Of a stretch of 64,000 nt of DNA, positions 52,040-64,000 are shown piece by piece (position 1 is the stretch's first letter; every line of letters starts with the position of its first letter). A model generated the notes under the pieces. The model did no database searches and had not been told where the DNA came from. It was given only the letters and a program-made list of their open reading frames with translations. The stretch covers positions 22,573,473 to 22,637,472 of the forward strand of contig NC_091156.1 in assembly GCF_040958095.1 (NCBI RefSeq). The letters are read 5' to 3'. A program made the translations under genes and the position numbers. Source of the stretch: Procambarus clarkii (taxonomy: Eukaryota; Arthropoda; Malacostraca; Decapoda; Cambaridae).

Positions 52040-52518
52040 GGATACCCTTGGTAAGTGAGAGTGGCAGATAACCATAGACGTTGTGTGGTCAACTTGTGGG
52101 GGGGGGGGTCAAACCCACCCTCCAACATGTGGGCTGAACACCACCCCAATCATCAACACTCCCCCAGCCTCCAGCTGGTGCTTGTAGATGCCCCATCTAA
52201 CACATGTCTCCCATAAGCCTACAGTTTCTGAGATATTTAAACTCTTCATGACAGTGGCGTCGCACCAATATAAACTGTATTAGATTTTATCCAGGAATAA
52301 TAATAATATACTGATTAAATGTATATTTACGTATGTATGCATGAATGTATTCCCAATCACGCCAAAGACAGCTCCTCTCTCATCTAGTTTAAGATAAAAA
52401 CAACTAAGTACTACATAAACAACTCCATGTAACCTATCTTACCTACTATCAACTTACATAATTTAAATTCATGCTGTTGATCTTAGTTAGTCTTGTCTTA
52501 GATTATAAGTATTTCCTG

Positions 52519-52877
52519 AACCTGTCCTCTTACAAATTACGTTTGAATTTGACCGTTTGCCCGTATGGCCGAAAATGGACGTAATTTGAAAATGAAAAAT
52601 AATTGAAAATAAATTTTGGAGATTTTTCTTCCAAAACAGTAAGTTAAGGGTTCTCTGGAAGGTTAATAGGGCAGGAAGTTCTCCTAAGGTTACAAAACGT
52701 CATGAAAACAGTTAACTGAAAGTTTCCTCTCCTAACCTTACCGAGTAAGCCAGAGGATTCACAAGTGAAAACGTGATAGTACATCACTTTCGTGAGCCAA
52801 TTAAATGTCAAATTACGTTTATTTTGGCCATAGCGCGCATACGGGTGAAAAGCAACGTAATTTTATGAGGACAGGTT
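52519..52877. mobile_element. MITE with about 65-bp degenerate terminal inverted repeats
   Basis: Left end AACCTGTCCTCTTACAAATT, then ACGTTTGAATTTGACCGTTT and GCCCGTATGGCC. The complement of the right end reads AACCTGTCCTCATAAAATTA, then CGTTGCTTTTCACCCGTATG. 359 bp, no coding frame. The family and transposase are unknown to me. Confidence 0.75.
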
Positions 52878-52899
52878 GGCCGCCAATGGTGTGGGTATT

Positions 52900-53020
52900 A
52901 GCAGCTTTAAGGATAGTATATACTAGCTCTATCTAGAAATCCAACATGCTAATTGTAACTCAAAATGTTTGTATGTACTTTTATCTACATAAACTATTTA
53001 TTTATTCATATTTATTTTAA
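52900..53020 (+). mobile_element. LINE 3'-tail fragment
   Basis: AGTATATACTAGCTCTATCT then AAATCCAACATG and TTTGTATGTACTTTT matches the tail seen at 54638-54715 and, in complement, at 1612-1690. Confidence 0.7.
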
Positions 53021-53084
53021 GCATGTACCTGACATGGGTGATGGAGGCATCACCCATCACCCATGACATCAATGGATGTCATGG

Positions 53085-54590
53085 TGATGGAAACCATTTA
53101 GGACCCCAACCCGTGAGCTGAAGCTGACCCCATACCCCAACCAGTGAGCTATAGTGGACCCCATACCCCAACCCGTAAGCTGTAGTTGACCCCATACCCC
53201 CAACCCATGAGCTGTAGTTGACCCCATACCCCCAACCCATGAGCTGTAGTTGACCCCATACCCCAACCCGTGAGGTGTAATTGACCCAATACCCCAACTA
53301 ATGAGCAGTAGTGGACCCCAATACCCCAACCCGTGAGCTAAAGTTGACCCCATACCCCAACCCGTGAGCTGTAGTTGACCCCAAACCCCAATCCATGAGC
53401 TGTAGTTGACCCCATACCCCAACCAATGAGCTTGATTTGACCCCATACCCCAACCCGTGAACTGTAGTGGACCCCATACCCCAACCCATGAGCTGTAGAG
53501 GACCCCATACCCCAACCAGTGAGCTGTACTTGACCCCATACCCCAACCCGTGAGCTGTAGTTGACCCCATACCCCAACCCATGAGCAATAGTGGACCCCA
53601 TACCCCAACTCGTGAGCGGAAGTTGACCCCATATTCCAACCTGTTACAGTAGTTGACCCCATACCCCAACCCGTGAGCTGTAGAGGACCCCATACCCCAA
53701 CCAGTGAGGTGTAGTTAATCCCATACATCAACCCTTTGCTGTACTTGACCCCATACCCCAACCCGTGAGCTGTAATTGACCCCATACCCCAACCCATGAG
53801 CAGTAGTAGACCCCATTCCCCATCCTGTGTGCAGTAGTTGACCCAGTACCCATCCTGTGTGCAGTAGTTGACCCAGTACCCATCCTGTGTGCAGTAGTTG
53901 ACCCAGTACCCATTCTGTGGAGGGTAGAGAACGCCATACCCATCCTGTACTCACCTAATTGTGCTTTCATGTGTTGAGCTTTGGCTCTTTGGTCCCACCT
54001 AGAGCACCAGATCTCATAGGCACTACCGGATGGGTATGGGGCAGTACCGCACCCTTTAGCAATCCTCTGGGCAGTACTTGATCCTATAGGCTGTAGTGGA
54101 CCCCATACCCATCTTCAGGTGGTAGTGGACACCTGGGGGTCCCATCCCGGGGCGGTAGAGGACCCATACCCATTCTGTGGGCAGAAGTGAACTATTCACC
54201 CATCTTCCGGGCGGTAGTGTTCCCCCCATACCTATCATGTGGGCAGTAGTATAACCCACACTTCTCCTAAGGGCCTTGGGGGACCCCATACTCATCCTGT
54301 GGGCGGTACTGGGCCACATACCCATCATGTGGGTGGTAGTGGCCCACATACTCATCCTCTGGGCGGTAGTGGACCCCATACCCATGCTTTGGGGTAGTGG
54401 ACCCAATACCCACCCAACAGGTGATAGTGGACCCCATACCCATCCAACAGGTGATAGTGGACCCCATACCCATCCAACAGGTGATAGTGGACCCCATACC
54501 TATCCTTTTAGGTGGTAGTGGACTCATCGAGAGATTTGTTGTGGACCATAGATCTATCCTGTTTTCAGTAGTGTACCCCTATTTCAACTT
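53085..54590. repeat. 30-31-bp minisatellite, about 45 degenerate copies
   Basis: Unit GTAGTTGACCCCATACCCCA then ACCCGTGAGCT (31 bp) at 53100-53810. It changes to CCCATCCTGTGTGCAGTAGT (about 30 bp) at 53815-53945 and CCCATCCTGTGGGCGGTAGT at 54060-54590. It is broken at 53947-54010 by a LINE piece. Since 31 is not a multiple of three, all frames rotate. The strand is strongly C-rich/G-poor. Confidence 0.92.
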
Positions 54591-54594
54591 AACT

Positions 54595-54717
54595 TCGGGT
54601 TGTTTTGCCTGAAACGCTATGCGTACTAGTGGCTTTAGGTATTGTATATACTAGCTCTATCTATAAATCAATCAGAATGTTTGTAACTCTGCATGTATGT
54701 ACTTTTCCTAAATAAAA
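54595..54717 (+). mobile_element. LINE 3'-tail fragment
   Basis: GCCTGAAACGCTATGCGTAC, TAGTGGCTTTAGGTATTG, CTAGCTCTATCTATAAATC and GTATGTACTTTTCCTAAATA lead into (ATT)n. Best preserved copy of the tail family in the window. Confidence 0.8.
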
Positions 54718-54795
<78 letters not shown>

Positions 54796-54796
54796 C
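54717..54796. repeat. (ATT)n microsatellite, LINE tail
   Basis: About 25 ATT units directly after the LINE 3' UTR, the typical tail of this LINE family expanded into a long microsatellite. Confidence 0.97.
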
Positions 54797-56516
54797 ATTT
54801 TCTGTTGACGTTCCTGCAATTCACTCTCTTTAGATTTCAAAGCACACACAATTGTATATTAAATTCATATAGAGCCCCATAATAATATGTAATAATTTTT
54901 AATGCTTATTATAATTTATTTAAAACTACCAAGATTTCTCAAAACAAAACTACGAGCCTTCAATTGGATGTAGCGTATCCATGATACTCGAATAACATGG
55001 AAAATAGTACGTAAATTTCACATCAGAAGTTTTACTGGAAAAATACAAGTAACCATTAAAATTTGAGGAAACGGACCCTTATGCTCTTTACAGTAATGTG
55101 ACGGGTACTATGAGACTATGGTACTTGAGGAAGGGTTGGTACCTGGTGATAGGAAATAGCTGGAAATCTACCACAGATAAACTATGAACATTAGCATATA
55201 AGCCTTTGGCCACATAGGTACTATGTTATAGCCAGAGCGGGTTGCAGTAACACAGAGGGAGCACAGAGTGCACACAGACCGGTAGTGTGTGATAAATATC
55301 ACCAGTAACATAGCAGATACCACAGAGTTGTCTCATTAGTGTGGAAGATAATCTAGAAAGGAACCCAGATTTTTGTCACTGGTGTCGCTTTTTGTCGCTC
55401 AACGTTCCGTCCACCTCGATATAGATAAGCGTAGCGGTGACTTGTGTGCTCTTATCTGGTGTCACCGTTGACGCCAGTGTAGTTGTCACTAGTGTACCGT
55501 TAACAGTTCTTGTGTTACCGTTGACGCCAGTGTAGTTGTGAGTAGTGTACTGTTAACAGTTCTCGTGTGTGTGAAGTGTCTTGCTTTTGGTTTTACCAGG
55601 ATGTATTGATATTATCTGTTGTGAACAGTGTTCATGGTGTCCCGGAGGTACTGACCATTGAGTGACCACAAGGCCTTGACCTGTGTGTGACACTTGGCCA
55701 CATTCACAGTGTGTCCTGGTGTGATGTGATACGTGATTAAAGACAAACTTTCCTCAACAACTCTCCAGCCTACAGCTTTTGGTAAACCAGCGAGCGTTAA
55801 GCTTTTGTTAAAGCAAGCAGCAAAAAGCGCTCGGTTAAAGAGGTAGTTTAGAGCAGGTGGCACTTCAGACATCCTCAGGTTATCATCGTCTACCAAAAAG
55901 AGGTTTGTGGTAATCTTAATTTTTGTTATTTCATAAAAGTATTTGTTTTAAAGTTCAACAAAAGATTAATAGTATTTCATTAATCAAGGAATAATAGAAT
56001 GTGAACAATCAATACCATATCAAGTAGGTGGGAGATCCGCTAGCGTCTAAAATGTTCATTTCTTGGGCCAATCGTTCACCCTTCTCAAAAAAACTATTTT
56101 TTTTTATTGACGAAAAACATGTCAAGTTGATGGTGACAGGCACCGACGTCCTCAAAGTTTAAGTCTCCCCTCGAATGTTAAGATCGTTTTCTTTTGAAAA
56201 AGATGGAATCACTGACTGTGGGAATATTTCTTGAAGATCGGGAGACGCAGGAGAGGTTATGCTGTGAGCTCTTATGCTGCTTCTTGCTGGGCAGCTGAGT
56301 GTGATGATGTTTAGAATTTACTTGTGGAAGTTAACAAATAATGTCTGTATTAAGTAATGAGTAAGTCTCATGGGACAAACGTGTCTCTACACTCATCTGA
56401 AGACGTCGGCCACAGACACATAGTCTCCACAGTAGTGTCCAGTGTGTTAAATATTGTATACACTAATGGTGTTCTCTGTGAGTGATGTTGAAGATCCACA
56501 CTACAAACAATTATAA
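54797..56516. other. No gene recognised; one short tandem duplication
   Basis: No frame with a motif. 55464-55516 and 55517-55568 are two copies of a 53-bp unit (GTTGACGCCAGTGTAGTTGT, then AGTGTACCGTTAACAGTTCT with variants). Otherwise the stretch looks unique, and may be the most host-like sequence in the window. Confidence 0.5.
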
Positions 56517-56559
56517 TCACATGTCTACCTCTACCTTGGCGTTGTAAGAACTACAGCCA

Positions 56560-59500
56560 CTTCGCCAGCGTTCACGACCACAAGGTTCACCACACCATAT
56601 ATGACCACAAGGTTCACCACACCATATATGACCACAAGGTTCACCACACCATATATGACCACAAGGTTCACCACACCATATATGACCACAAGGTTCACCA
56701 CACCAAGCATGACCACAAGGTTCACCACACCATACATGACCACAAGGTTCACCACACCATACATGACCACAAGGCTCAACACACCATACATGACCACAAG
56801 GTTCACCACACCAGCATACATAACCAAAAGGTTCACCACACCATACATGACCACAAGGTTCACCACACCAAGCATGACCACAAGGTTCACCACACCAGCA
56901 TACATGACCACAAGGTTCACCACACCAGCATACATGACCACAAGCTTCACCACACCAGCATACATGACCACAAGGTTCACCACGCCATACATGACCACAA
57001 GGTTCACCACACCATACATGACCACAAGGTTCACCACACCAGCATACATGACCACAAGGTTCACCACACCATACATGACCACAAGGTTCACCACACCAAG
57101 CATGACCACAAGGTTCACCACACCATACATGACCACAAGGTTCACCACACCATACATGACCACAAGGTTCACCACACCATACATGACCACAAGGTTCACC
57201 ACACCAGCATACATGACCACAAGGTTCACCACACCATACATAACCACAAGGTTCACCACACCAAGCATGACCACAAGGTTCACCACACCAAGCATGACCA
57301 CAAGGTTCACCACACCATACATGACCACAAGGTTCACCACACCATACATGACCACAAGGTTCACCACACCATACATGACCACAAGGTTCACCACACAAAG
57401 CATGACCACAAGGTTCACCACACCAAGCATGACCACAAGGTTCACCACACCAAGCATGACCACAAGGTTCACCACACCAGCATACATGACCACAAGGTTC
57501 ACCACGCCATACATGACCACAAGGTTCACCACACCATACATGACCACAAGGCTCACCACACCAAGCATGACCACAAGGTTCACCACACCACCATACATGA
57601 CCATAAGGTTCACCACACCAGCATACATGACAACAAGGTTCACCACGCCACCATACATGACCACAAGGTTCACCACACCACCATACATGACCACAAGGTT
57701 CACCACGCCAGCATACATGACCACAAGGTTCACCACGCCACCATACATGACCACAAGGTTCACCACACCAGCATACATGACCACAAGGTTCACCACGCCA
57801 CCATACATGACCACAAGGTTCACCACACCAGCATACATGACCACAAGGTTCACCACGCCACCATACATGACCACAAGGTTCAACACACCACCATACATGA
57901 CCACAAGGTTCATCACGCCACCATACATGACCACAAGGTTCACCACACCATACATGACCACAAGGTTCACCACACCAGCAAACATGACCACAAGGTTCAC
58001 CACACCACCATACATGACCACAAGGTTCACCACACCATACATGACAACAAGTTTCAACACATCATACATGACCACAAGGTTCACTACACCATACAGGGCC
58101 ACAAGGTTCACCACACCACCATACATGACCACAAGGTTCACCACACCAGCATACATGACCACAAGGTTCACCACACCACCATACATGACCACAAGGTTCA
58201 CCACACCACCATACATGACCACAAGGTTCACCACACCATACATGACCACAAGGTTCTCCACACCATACATGACCACAAGGTTCACCACACCACCATACAT
58301 GACCACAAGGTTCACCACACCAAGCATGACCACAAGGTTCACCACACCATACATGACCACAAGGTTCACCACACCATACATGACCACAAGGTTCACCACA
58401 CCATACATGACCACAAGGTTCACCTCACCACCATACATGACCACAAGGTTCACCACACCAGCATACATGACCACAAGGTTCACCACACCACCATACATGA
58501 CCACAAGGTTCACCACGCCACCATACATGACCACAAGGTTCACCACGCCACCATACATGACCACAAGGTTCACCACACCAGCATACATGACCACAAGTTT
58601 CACCACACCAGCATACATGACCACAAGGTTCACCACACAAGCATATATGACCACAAGGTTCACCACACCACCATACATGACCACAAGGTTCACCACACCA
58701 GCATACATGACCACAAGGTTCACCACACCATACATGACCACAAGGTTCACCACACCAGCATACACGACCACAAGGTTCACCACACCACCATACATGACCA
58801 CATGGTTCACCACACCAGCATACATGACCACAAGGTTCACCACACCAGCATACATGACCACAAGGTTCACCACACCACCATACATGACCACAAGGTTCAC
58901 CACACCAGCATACTTGACCACAAGGTTCACCACACCATACATGACCACAAGGTTCACCACACCAGCATACACGACCACAAGGTTAACCACACCACCATAC
59001 ATGACCACAAGGTTCACCACACCAGCATACATGACCACAAGGTTCACCACACCAGCATACATGACCACAAGGTTCACCACACCAGCATACATGACCATAA
59101 GGTTCACCAGGCCACCATACACGACCACAAGGTTCACCTCACCACCATACATGACCACAAGGTTCACCACACCAGCATACAGGGCCACAAGGTTCACCAC
59201 ACCACCATACATGACCACAAGGTTCACCACACCAGCATACATGACCACAAGGTTCACCACACCAGCATACATGACCACAAGGTTCACCACACCAGCATAC
59301 ATGACCACAAGGTTCACCACACCAGCATACATGACCACAAGGTTCACCACACCAGCATACATGACCATAAGGTTCACCACGCCACCATACACGACCACAA
59401 GGTTCACCTCACCACCATACATGACCACAAGGTTCACCACACCAGCATACAGGGCCACAAGGTTCACCACACCACCATACATGACCACAAGGTTCACCAC

Positions 59501-61251
59501 ACCAGCATACATGACCACAAGGTTCACCACACCAGCATACATGACCACAAGGTTCACCACACCACCATACATGACCACAAGGTTCACCACACCAGCATAC
59601 ATGACCACAAGGTTCACCACACCACCATACATGACCATAAGGTTCACCACACCATACATGACCATAAGGTTGACCACACCAGCATACATGACCACAAGGT
59701 TCACCACACCAGCATACAGGGCCACAAGGTTCACCACACCACCATACATGACCACAAGGTTCACCACACCAGCAAACATGACCACAAGGTTCACCACACC
59801 AGCATACATGACCACAAGGTTCACCACACCAGCATACATGACCACAAGGTTCACCACACCAGCATACATGACCACAAGGTTCACCACACCAGCATACATG
59901 ACCACAAGGTTCACCACACCATACATGACCACAAGGTTCACCACACCAGCATACACGACCACAAGGTTCACCACACCACCATACATGACCACATGGTTCA
60001 CCACACCAGCATACATGACCACAAGGTTCACCACACCAGCATACATGACCACAAGGTTCACCACACCACCATACATGACCACAAGGTTCACCACACCAGC
60101 ATACTTGACCACAAGGTTCACCACACCATACATGACCACAAGGTTCACCACACCAGCATACACGACCACAAGGTTCACCACACCACCATACATGACCACA
60201 AGGTTCACCACACCAGCATACATGACCACAAGGTTCACCACACCAGCATACATGACCACAAGGTTCACCACACCAGCATACATGACCATAAGGTTCACCA
60301 CGCCACCATACACGACCACAAGGTTCACCTCACCACCATACATGACCACAAGGTTCACCACACCAGCATACAGGGCCACAAGGTTCACCACACCACCATA
60401 CATGACCACAAGGTTCACCACACCAGCATACATGACCACAAGGTTCACCACACCAGCATACATGACCACAAGGTTCACCACACCAGCATACATGACCACA
60501 AGGTTCACCACACCAGCATACATGACCACAAGGTTCACCACACCAGCATACATGACCATAAGGTTCACCACGCCACCATACACGACCACAAGGTTCACCT
60601 CACCACCATACATGACCACAAGGTTCACCACACCAGCATACAGGGCCACAAGGTTCACCACACCACCATACATGACCACAAGGTTCACCACACCAGCATA
60701 CATGACCACAAGGTTCACCACACCAGCATACATGACCACAAGGTTCACCACACCACCATACATGACCACAAGGTTCACCACACCAGCATACATGACCACA
60801 AGGTTCACCACACCAGCATACATGACCATAAGGTTCACCACACCATACATGACCATAAGGTTGACCACACCAGCATACATGACCACAAGGTTCACCACAC
60901 CAGCATACAGGGCCACAAGGTTCACCACACCACCATACATGACCACAAGGTTCACCACACCAGCAAACATGACCACAAGGTTCAACACACCAGCATACAT
61001 GACCACAAGGTTCACCACACCAGCATACATGACCACAAGGTTCACCACACCAGCATACATGACCACAAGGTTCACCACACCAGCATACATGACCACAAGG
61101 TTCACCACACCAGCATACATGACCATAAGGTTCACCACACCATACATGACCACAAGGTTCACCACACCAGTATACATGACTACAAGGTTCACCACACCAG
61201 CATACATGACTACAAGGTTCACCACACCAGCATACATGACCATAAGGTTCA
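56560..61251. repeat. 27/30-bp minisatellite, about 160 copies (4.7 kb)
   Basis: Units GACCACAAGGTTCACCACAC then CATACAT (27 bp) or CAGCATACAT / CACCATACAT (30 bp); a CAAGCAT form also occurs. The left third (56.56-57.55 kb) is mostly 27-bp units, the rest mostly 30-bp. The right part shows a higher-order repeat of 1,191 bp: TACTTGACC recurs at 58911 and 60102, and AGCAAACATG at 59771 and 60962. Units are multiples of three, so frames of over 1,500 codons stay open on both strands. The plus strand is poor in G and rich in A and C. Confidence 0.95.
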
Positions 61252-62859
61252 TGTGGGACATTTGGGGCTTGACTCTATTTATTTAAATATTAATATAGTA
61301 AATTCAATTACGAAGGACCACCCACTTTTATAGTAAAGAGGGAAACTGAGAAAATATGATCATTAGAAAATTCTAGATGAACCAGTAACTATGGAGAAAA
61401 TACTAGAGAATATGATCATTGAAATAATTAATGGGCTGTATAATTAAATGAATCAAAGCCTCAAACACCTACATTGGGGGGGTATTACTGGAACTCAGTA
61501 CGTCCAGGAACTAGTGTGGTTCGTTCACCAGTCCAATGTATAATAATCTAATCCTATGAATATTTTTGAAATCATTATCGTTATCATTAATGGGAACATA
61601 GATTATGAATATGAATAATAATAATCATAATAAACACATGTTAATCCAATGAACAGGGTTCTGCATGTAAAAAGTACAGATAATAATCATGGAATACAAA
61701 GGAATCTTAGCTTAATGACGATTCCTTAGAAGTTAGTTACGACTCATCTTCTGATTCCCCTGGACTCGTCATGGAACACTGGGAGTTGATTAACATGAGA
61801 AATGACAGCTCGGAGAATTCTTCACACACGCTGTAAATCAAATTGGTTTCAGTAGTAACAAATTAAACTACTAGGAATCTATATTCAAGAAAACGAGATT
61901 AAACATCAGGAAAATAATAACCTGTAGTTTTTAGTTGTCACACGTCGTCACGACAAGCTACCCAGCTATAAACCCACCCCCTATCTGATGCATCAAACAA
62001 GGATCAAGGTACTTAGCTAATATGGGCACTGTGTAAGTTAAGGCTTGCCGAAGGTCGCGTCCTAGGCTCCGGTCTAGCCTATCCTAGATACTGACGCGCT
62101 TCACTGGCCGGTCACATGGAGTTACATAGAACCAAATTTAACAGGTTCCGTAAATGACACTGACACCAGGTGAAGGTATTGTCTGCAAAGGTTCTTCACA
62201 CCTCACAGTGGCGACTTTCTTCTAGAGATTTGATGGCGTCTACCCTGATGGCTGGGTAATGGCGTCTCCTCGTGAGCACCACGTGAACACGTCTGCTCGT
62301 GAACGTTTCAACACGTGGACTGGCGTCTCTTCCGCCCCGCGTTTGTTAACCAAATTATTTATTATGGATATTATCATTTCTCGCAGTTGTGCTTGAAATG
62401 CTCGGGTTAGGACGGGTTTATTATTTGGAAGAGTTAAATATTATTATTTGCCCGTTTTATGATAGTAAACGAACAATGGAGAAGAATTAAAATCTCTCCA
62501 GGGCATTCACGCGTGACATTAATTTTATTACTAGATAACAGCTATAACTATAAACGCTCTATTTGGCTTTAGTTGGAGATCAGTTTATCTGTAATTAATT
62601 TTCACACAGAACACCGTTGTTTATAGAGAATCAAATTCAATTCTCAGACACATTGGACATAAATGTGTTTATTACAATGGAATCTGACGCAATACTGGCG
62701 TCGGGTGACGTAAGAATTCTAGCTTTATTGTACAGATGTAATTATTAGTACATGTGAACTCTACTATGGGTTAATTTTAATCACTACAATGATTAGTAGA
62801 ATAAGTAATAATTAATGAGAATACAACAGTGTTGTATTTAGTGTTGGAAATTTCCAACA
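61252..62859 (-). mobile_element. BEL/Pao 3' LTR (start firm, end inferred)
   Basis: On the minus strand it begins TGTTGGAAATTTCCAACA at 62859, the same palindromic tip design as the LTR at 26625. The probable end is TGTCCCACA at 61252-61260, similar to GTTCCCACA of the other LTR, and lies exactly where the minisatellite stops. That gives 1,608 bp. No second LTR is in the window. Confidence 0.6.
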
Positions 62860-62876
62860 TAACTCCGGGGGGAGGA
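62860..62876 (-). other. Purine-run/LTR junction of the BEL/Pao element
   Basis: On the plus strand TAACTCCGGGGGGAGG; on the minus strand CCTCCCCCCGGAGTTA precedes the LTR tip. It parallels CCCCTGGGGAATTA before the LTR at 26625. It is not a clean purine tract. Confidence 0.45.
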
Positions 62877-63219
62877 TTCTAGGGTCATAGTGTAATGTGG
62901 AGTACTGACACCTATCCCGAAGTTGAGATTAATATTAGTATATTAGTATGTTAGTATGTTAGTACACACATAACGAATGTCCCGTATTTGTCAAGGACAT
63001 ACAAGAAACTTAAGTCTTGCTAATTTCATGTCAGATGAAACATGTTATTTATAGCCTACACAATAATTAAAGATTTAAATCACACAATTTAAACAACAGA
63101 ATCTACTGTGATGGGAATGTCCTGGGTCATAGTGACTTGTAATGGTTTGTTACTTGACATCACACCGCAGTATCATCATAGTTATCTAAATTGGGTGTAA
63201 AAGGAATTACTCTTGTTCA

Positions 63220-64000
63220 GAGTTGTAATAGGCTTGCAGATTCCGCCTACATTGTTGAGCAGCAGCTCTAGTGGGGCGGTTGCTCTGAGGATCAGAATTA
63301 CTGTCCTCGGAAATTACTGGGGAAGCTGGATCCGGCTGATATTCTCGCTCAGCCAATTCAAGAGGAACCAGCTTCTCTAAAGTTTTTAGAGTAGTGTTGC
63401 CTTGGCATAAAACTTTAACTACTCACAGGACACCTTGATGATCTGGATGAATGGCAACAATTTTGCCTATGGGCCACTCTAACCTTGGTCCATGACTGTC
63501 GACTAGTACTAGGTCCCCTGGTTTTAATTGCACTTTATTGTAAGGACTCGAAGCTCCGTAGTGGTACTCTCGTAGAGCTGTGAGGTACTCTCGAGTCCAC
63601 ACCTCATTCCACCTGTTAATAACTCTTGAGAGATGCTGGTAGCTTTCCACCAAGTCTCCTCTGGTCACATGTGACGGGTCTACGGGGTCCTCTTCGGCTA
63701 AAGGGATGAGAGGGCTCAGTAGACCTCCATGGATCAAGTGTGAGGGACTCAGAGATTCTCTCTGGGTGAAATCATCAGATAGGTAGGTTATTGGGCGGTT
63801 ATTGACTCGCGCCTCGATTTCCACAACAATAGTTTGGAGTTCGGAGTAACTGACCTTTTGTCTGTGTAAAGTTTTCCTTAGACACTTCTTGACTGTGCCT
63901 ACCATTCGCTCATAGAACCCACCTTGCCAAGGGGCTCTCGGTGCTATGAATTTCCAGTGACATTGTCGTCTCTGTAGGACTGACTGTACTTCTGGGTGGT
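63220..64000 (-). pseudogene. pol: BEL/Pao integrase and C-terminal domain, 3' part of pol (partial, continues past the window)
   Basis: Minus strand. 64000-63906 encodes CHWKFIAPRAPWQGGFYERM, the Glu of the integrase DDE triad. 63905-63423 gives VGTVKKCLRKTLHRQKVSYS, IEARVNNRPITYLSDD and SPSHLIHGG, then the C-terminal chromodomain-like part common to BEL/Pao (VINRWNEVWTREYLTALREY, LKPGDLVLVDSHGPRLEWPI, GKIVAIHPD). A TGA stop at about 63427-63429 (GVL-stop) interrupts a frame that continues to 63230 (VVKVLCQGNTTLKTLEKLVP, REYQPDPASP, NSEQE-stop). A CGA to TGA change would explain it. Integrase inserts the cDNA copy. 62877-63219 is the non-coding 3' region before the LTR. Confidence 0.85.

Noticed and set aside
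53069..53970. Tandem Trp/Gly-rich frames (GVWGQLQLTGWGMGST)
   Set aside because: They follow from the 31-bp array read in rotating frames.
54797..56516. A host gene in the least repetitive stretch
   Set aside because: Only one short frame without motif (55612-55896), and no splice-linked coding blocks that I can defend.
56517..61333. Frames of about 1,560 codons on both strands (MTTRFTTPY.., VVNLVVMYAG..)
   Set aside because: Minisatellite units of 27 and 30 bp keep frames open. Opposite-strand frames of equal length show there is no coding signal.

Overview
The window reads as a repeat-dominated eukaryotic (arthropod) genome segment. I found no convincing host protein-coding gene, no rRNA and no functional tRNA. 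Reasons for an arthropod, most likely a decapod crustacean such as a crayfish (inference): runs of the arthropod telomere-type motif TTAGG/CCTAA inside a repeat family, GIY-YIG Penelope-like elements, BEL/Pao elements, several LINE clades with 3' (ATT)n tails, and very long (AT)n microsatellites.

Layout. 1-9.1 kb: diverged tandem repeats, a G-rich tract, a minus-strand EN/RT LINE relic (1593-4300), a tRNA-derived SINE, a LINE ORF1 relic, and a 2.8-kb ORF1-only retroelement inserted in an older LINE 3' end with a 13-bp target duplication. 9.1-20.3 kb: a minus-strand LINE with RT, RNase H and zinc-knuckle ORF1, split by a 1,021-bp solo LTR (5-bp target duplication CATGA) and by a 6.5-kb minisatellite of 36-bp units. 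21.2-28.2 kb: a second copy of that LINE, a hairpin repeat, and a BEL/Pao gag-protease element with one LTR, bracketed by two copies of the same flanking sequence. 28.3-39.2 kb: a Penelope-like element, Tigger remnants, two copies of a LINE with an apparent PD-(D/E)XK C-terminus, tRNA-like SINE copies including a perfect-looking foldback, a second solo LTR, and a family of inverted-repeat elements that sit between (AT)n arrays and carry TTAGG runs. 39.2-46.0 kb: a complete, very young LTR retrotransposon (two 1,748-bp LTRs) that encodes only Gag and protease. 46.0-50.8 kb: two Penelope-like copies joined head to head in an apparently perfect 1.88-kb-arm palindrome. 51-54.8 kb: a LINE fragment, a MITE, and a 30-31-bp minisatellite that resembles a LINE 3' UTR. 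56.5-61.25 kb: a 4.7-kb minisatellite of 27/30-bp units. 61.25-64 kb: 3' end of a minus-strand BEL/Pao element (integrase C-terminus, purine tract, LTR) abutting the minisatellite.

The parts do not form a pathway. The common theme is nested mobile elements: (AT)n arrays act as junctions for almost every element class, and three separate elements (5.8-8.6 kb, 24-27.6 kb, 39.2-46 kb) keep only gag/ORF1(-protease) functions and lack a polymerase, which suggests trans-mobilised, non-autonomous derivatives. Long open frames at 13-19 kb and 56-61 kb are artefacts of repeat units whose lengths are multiples of three.
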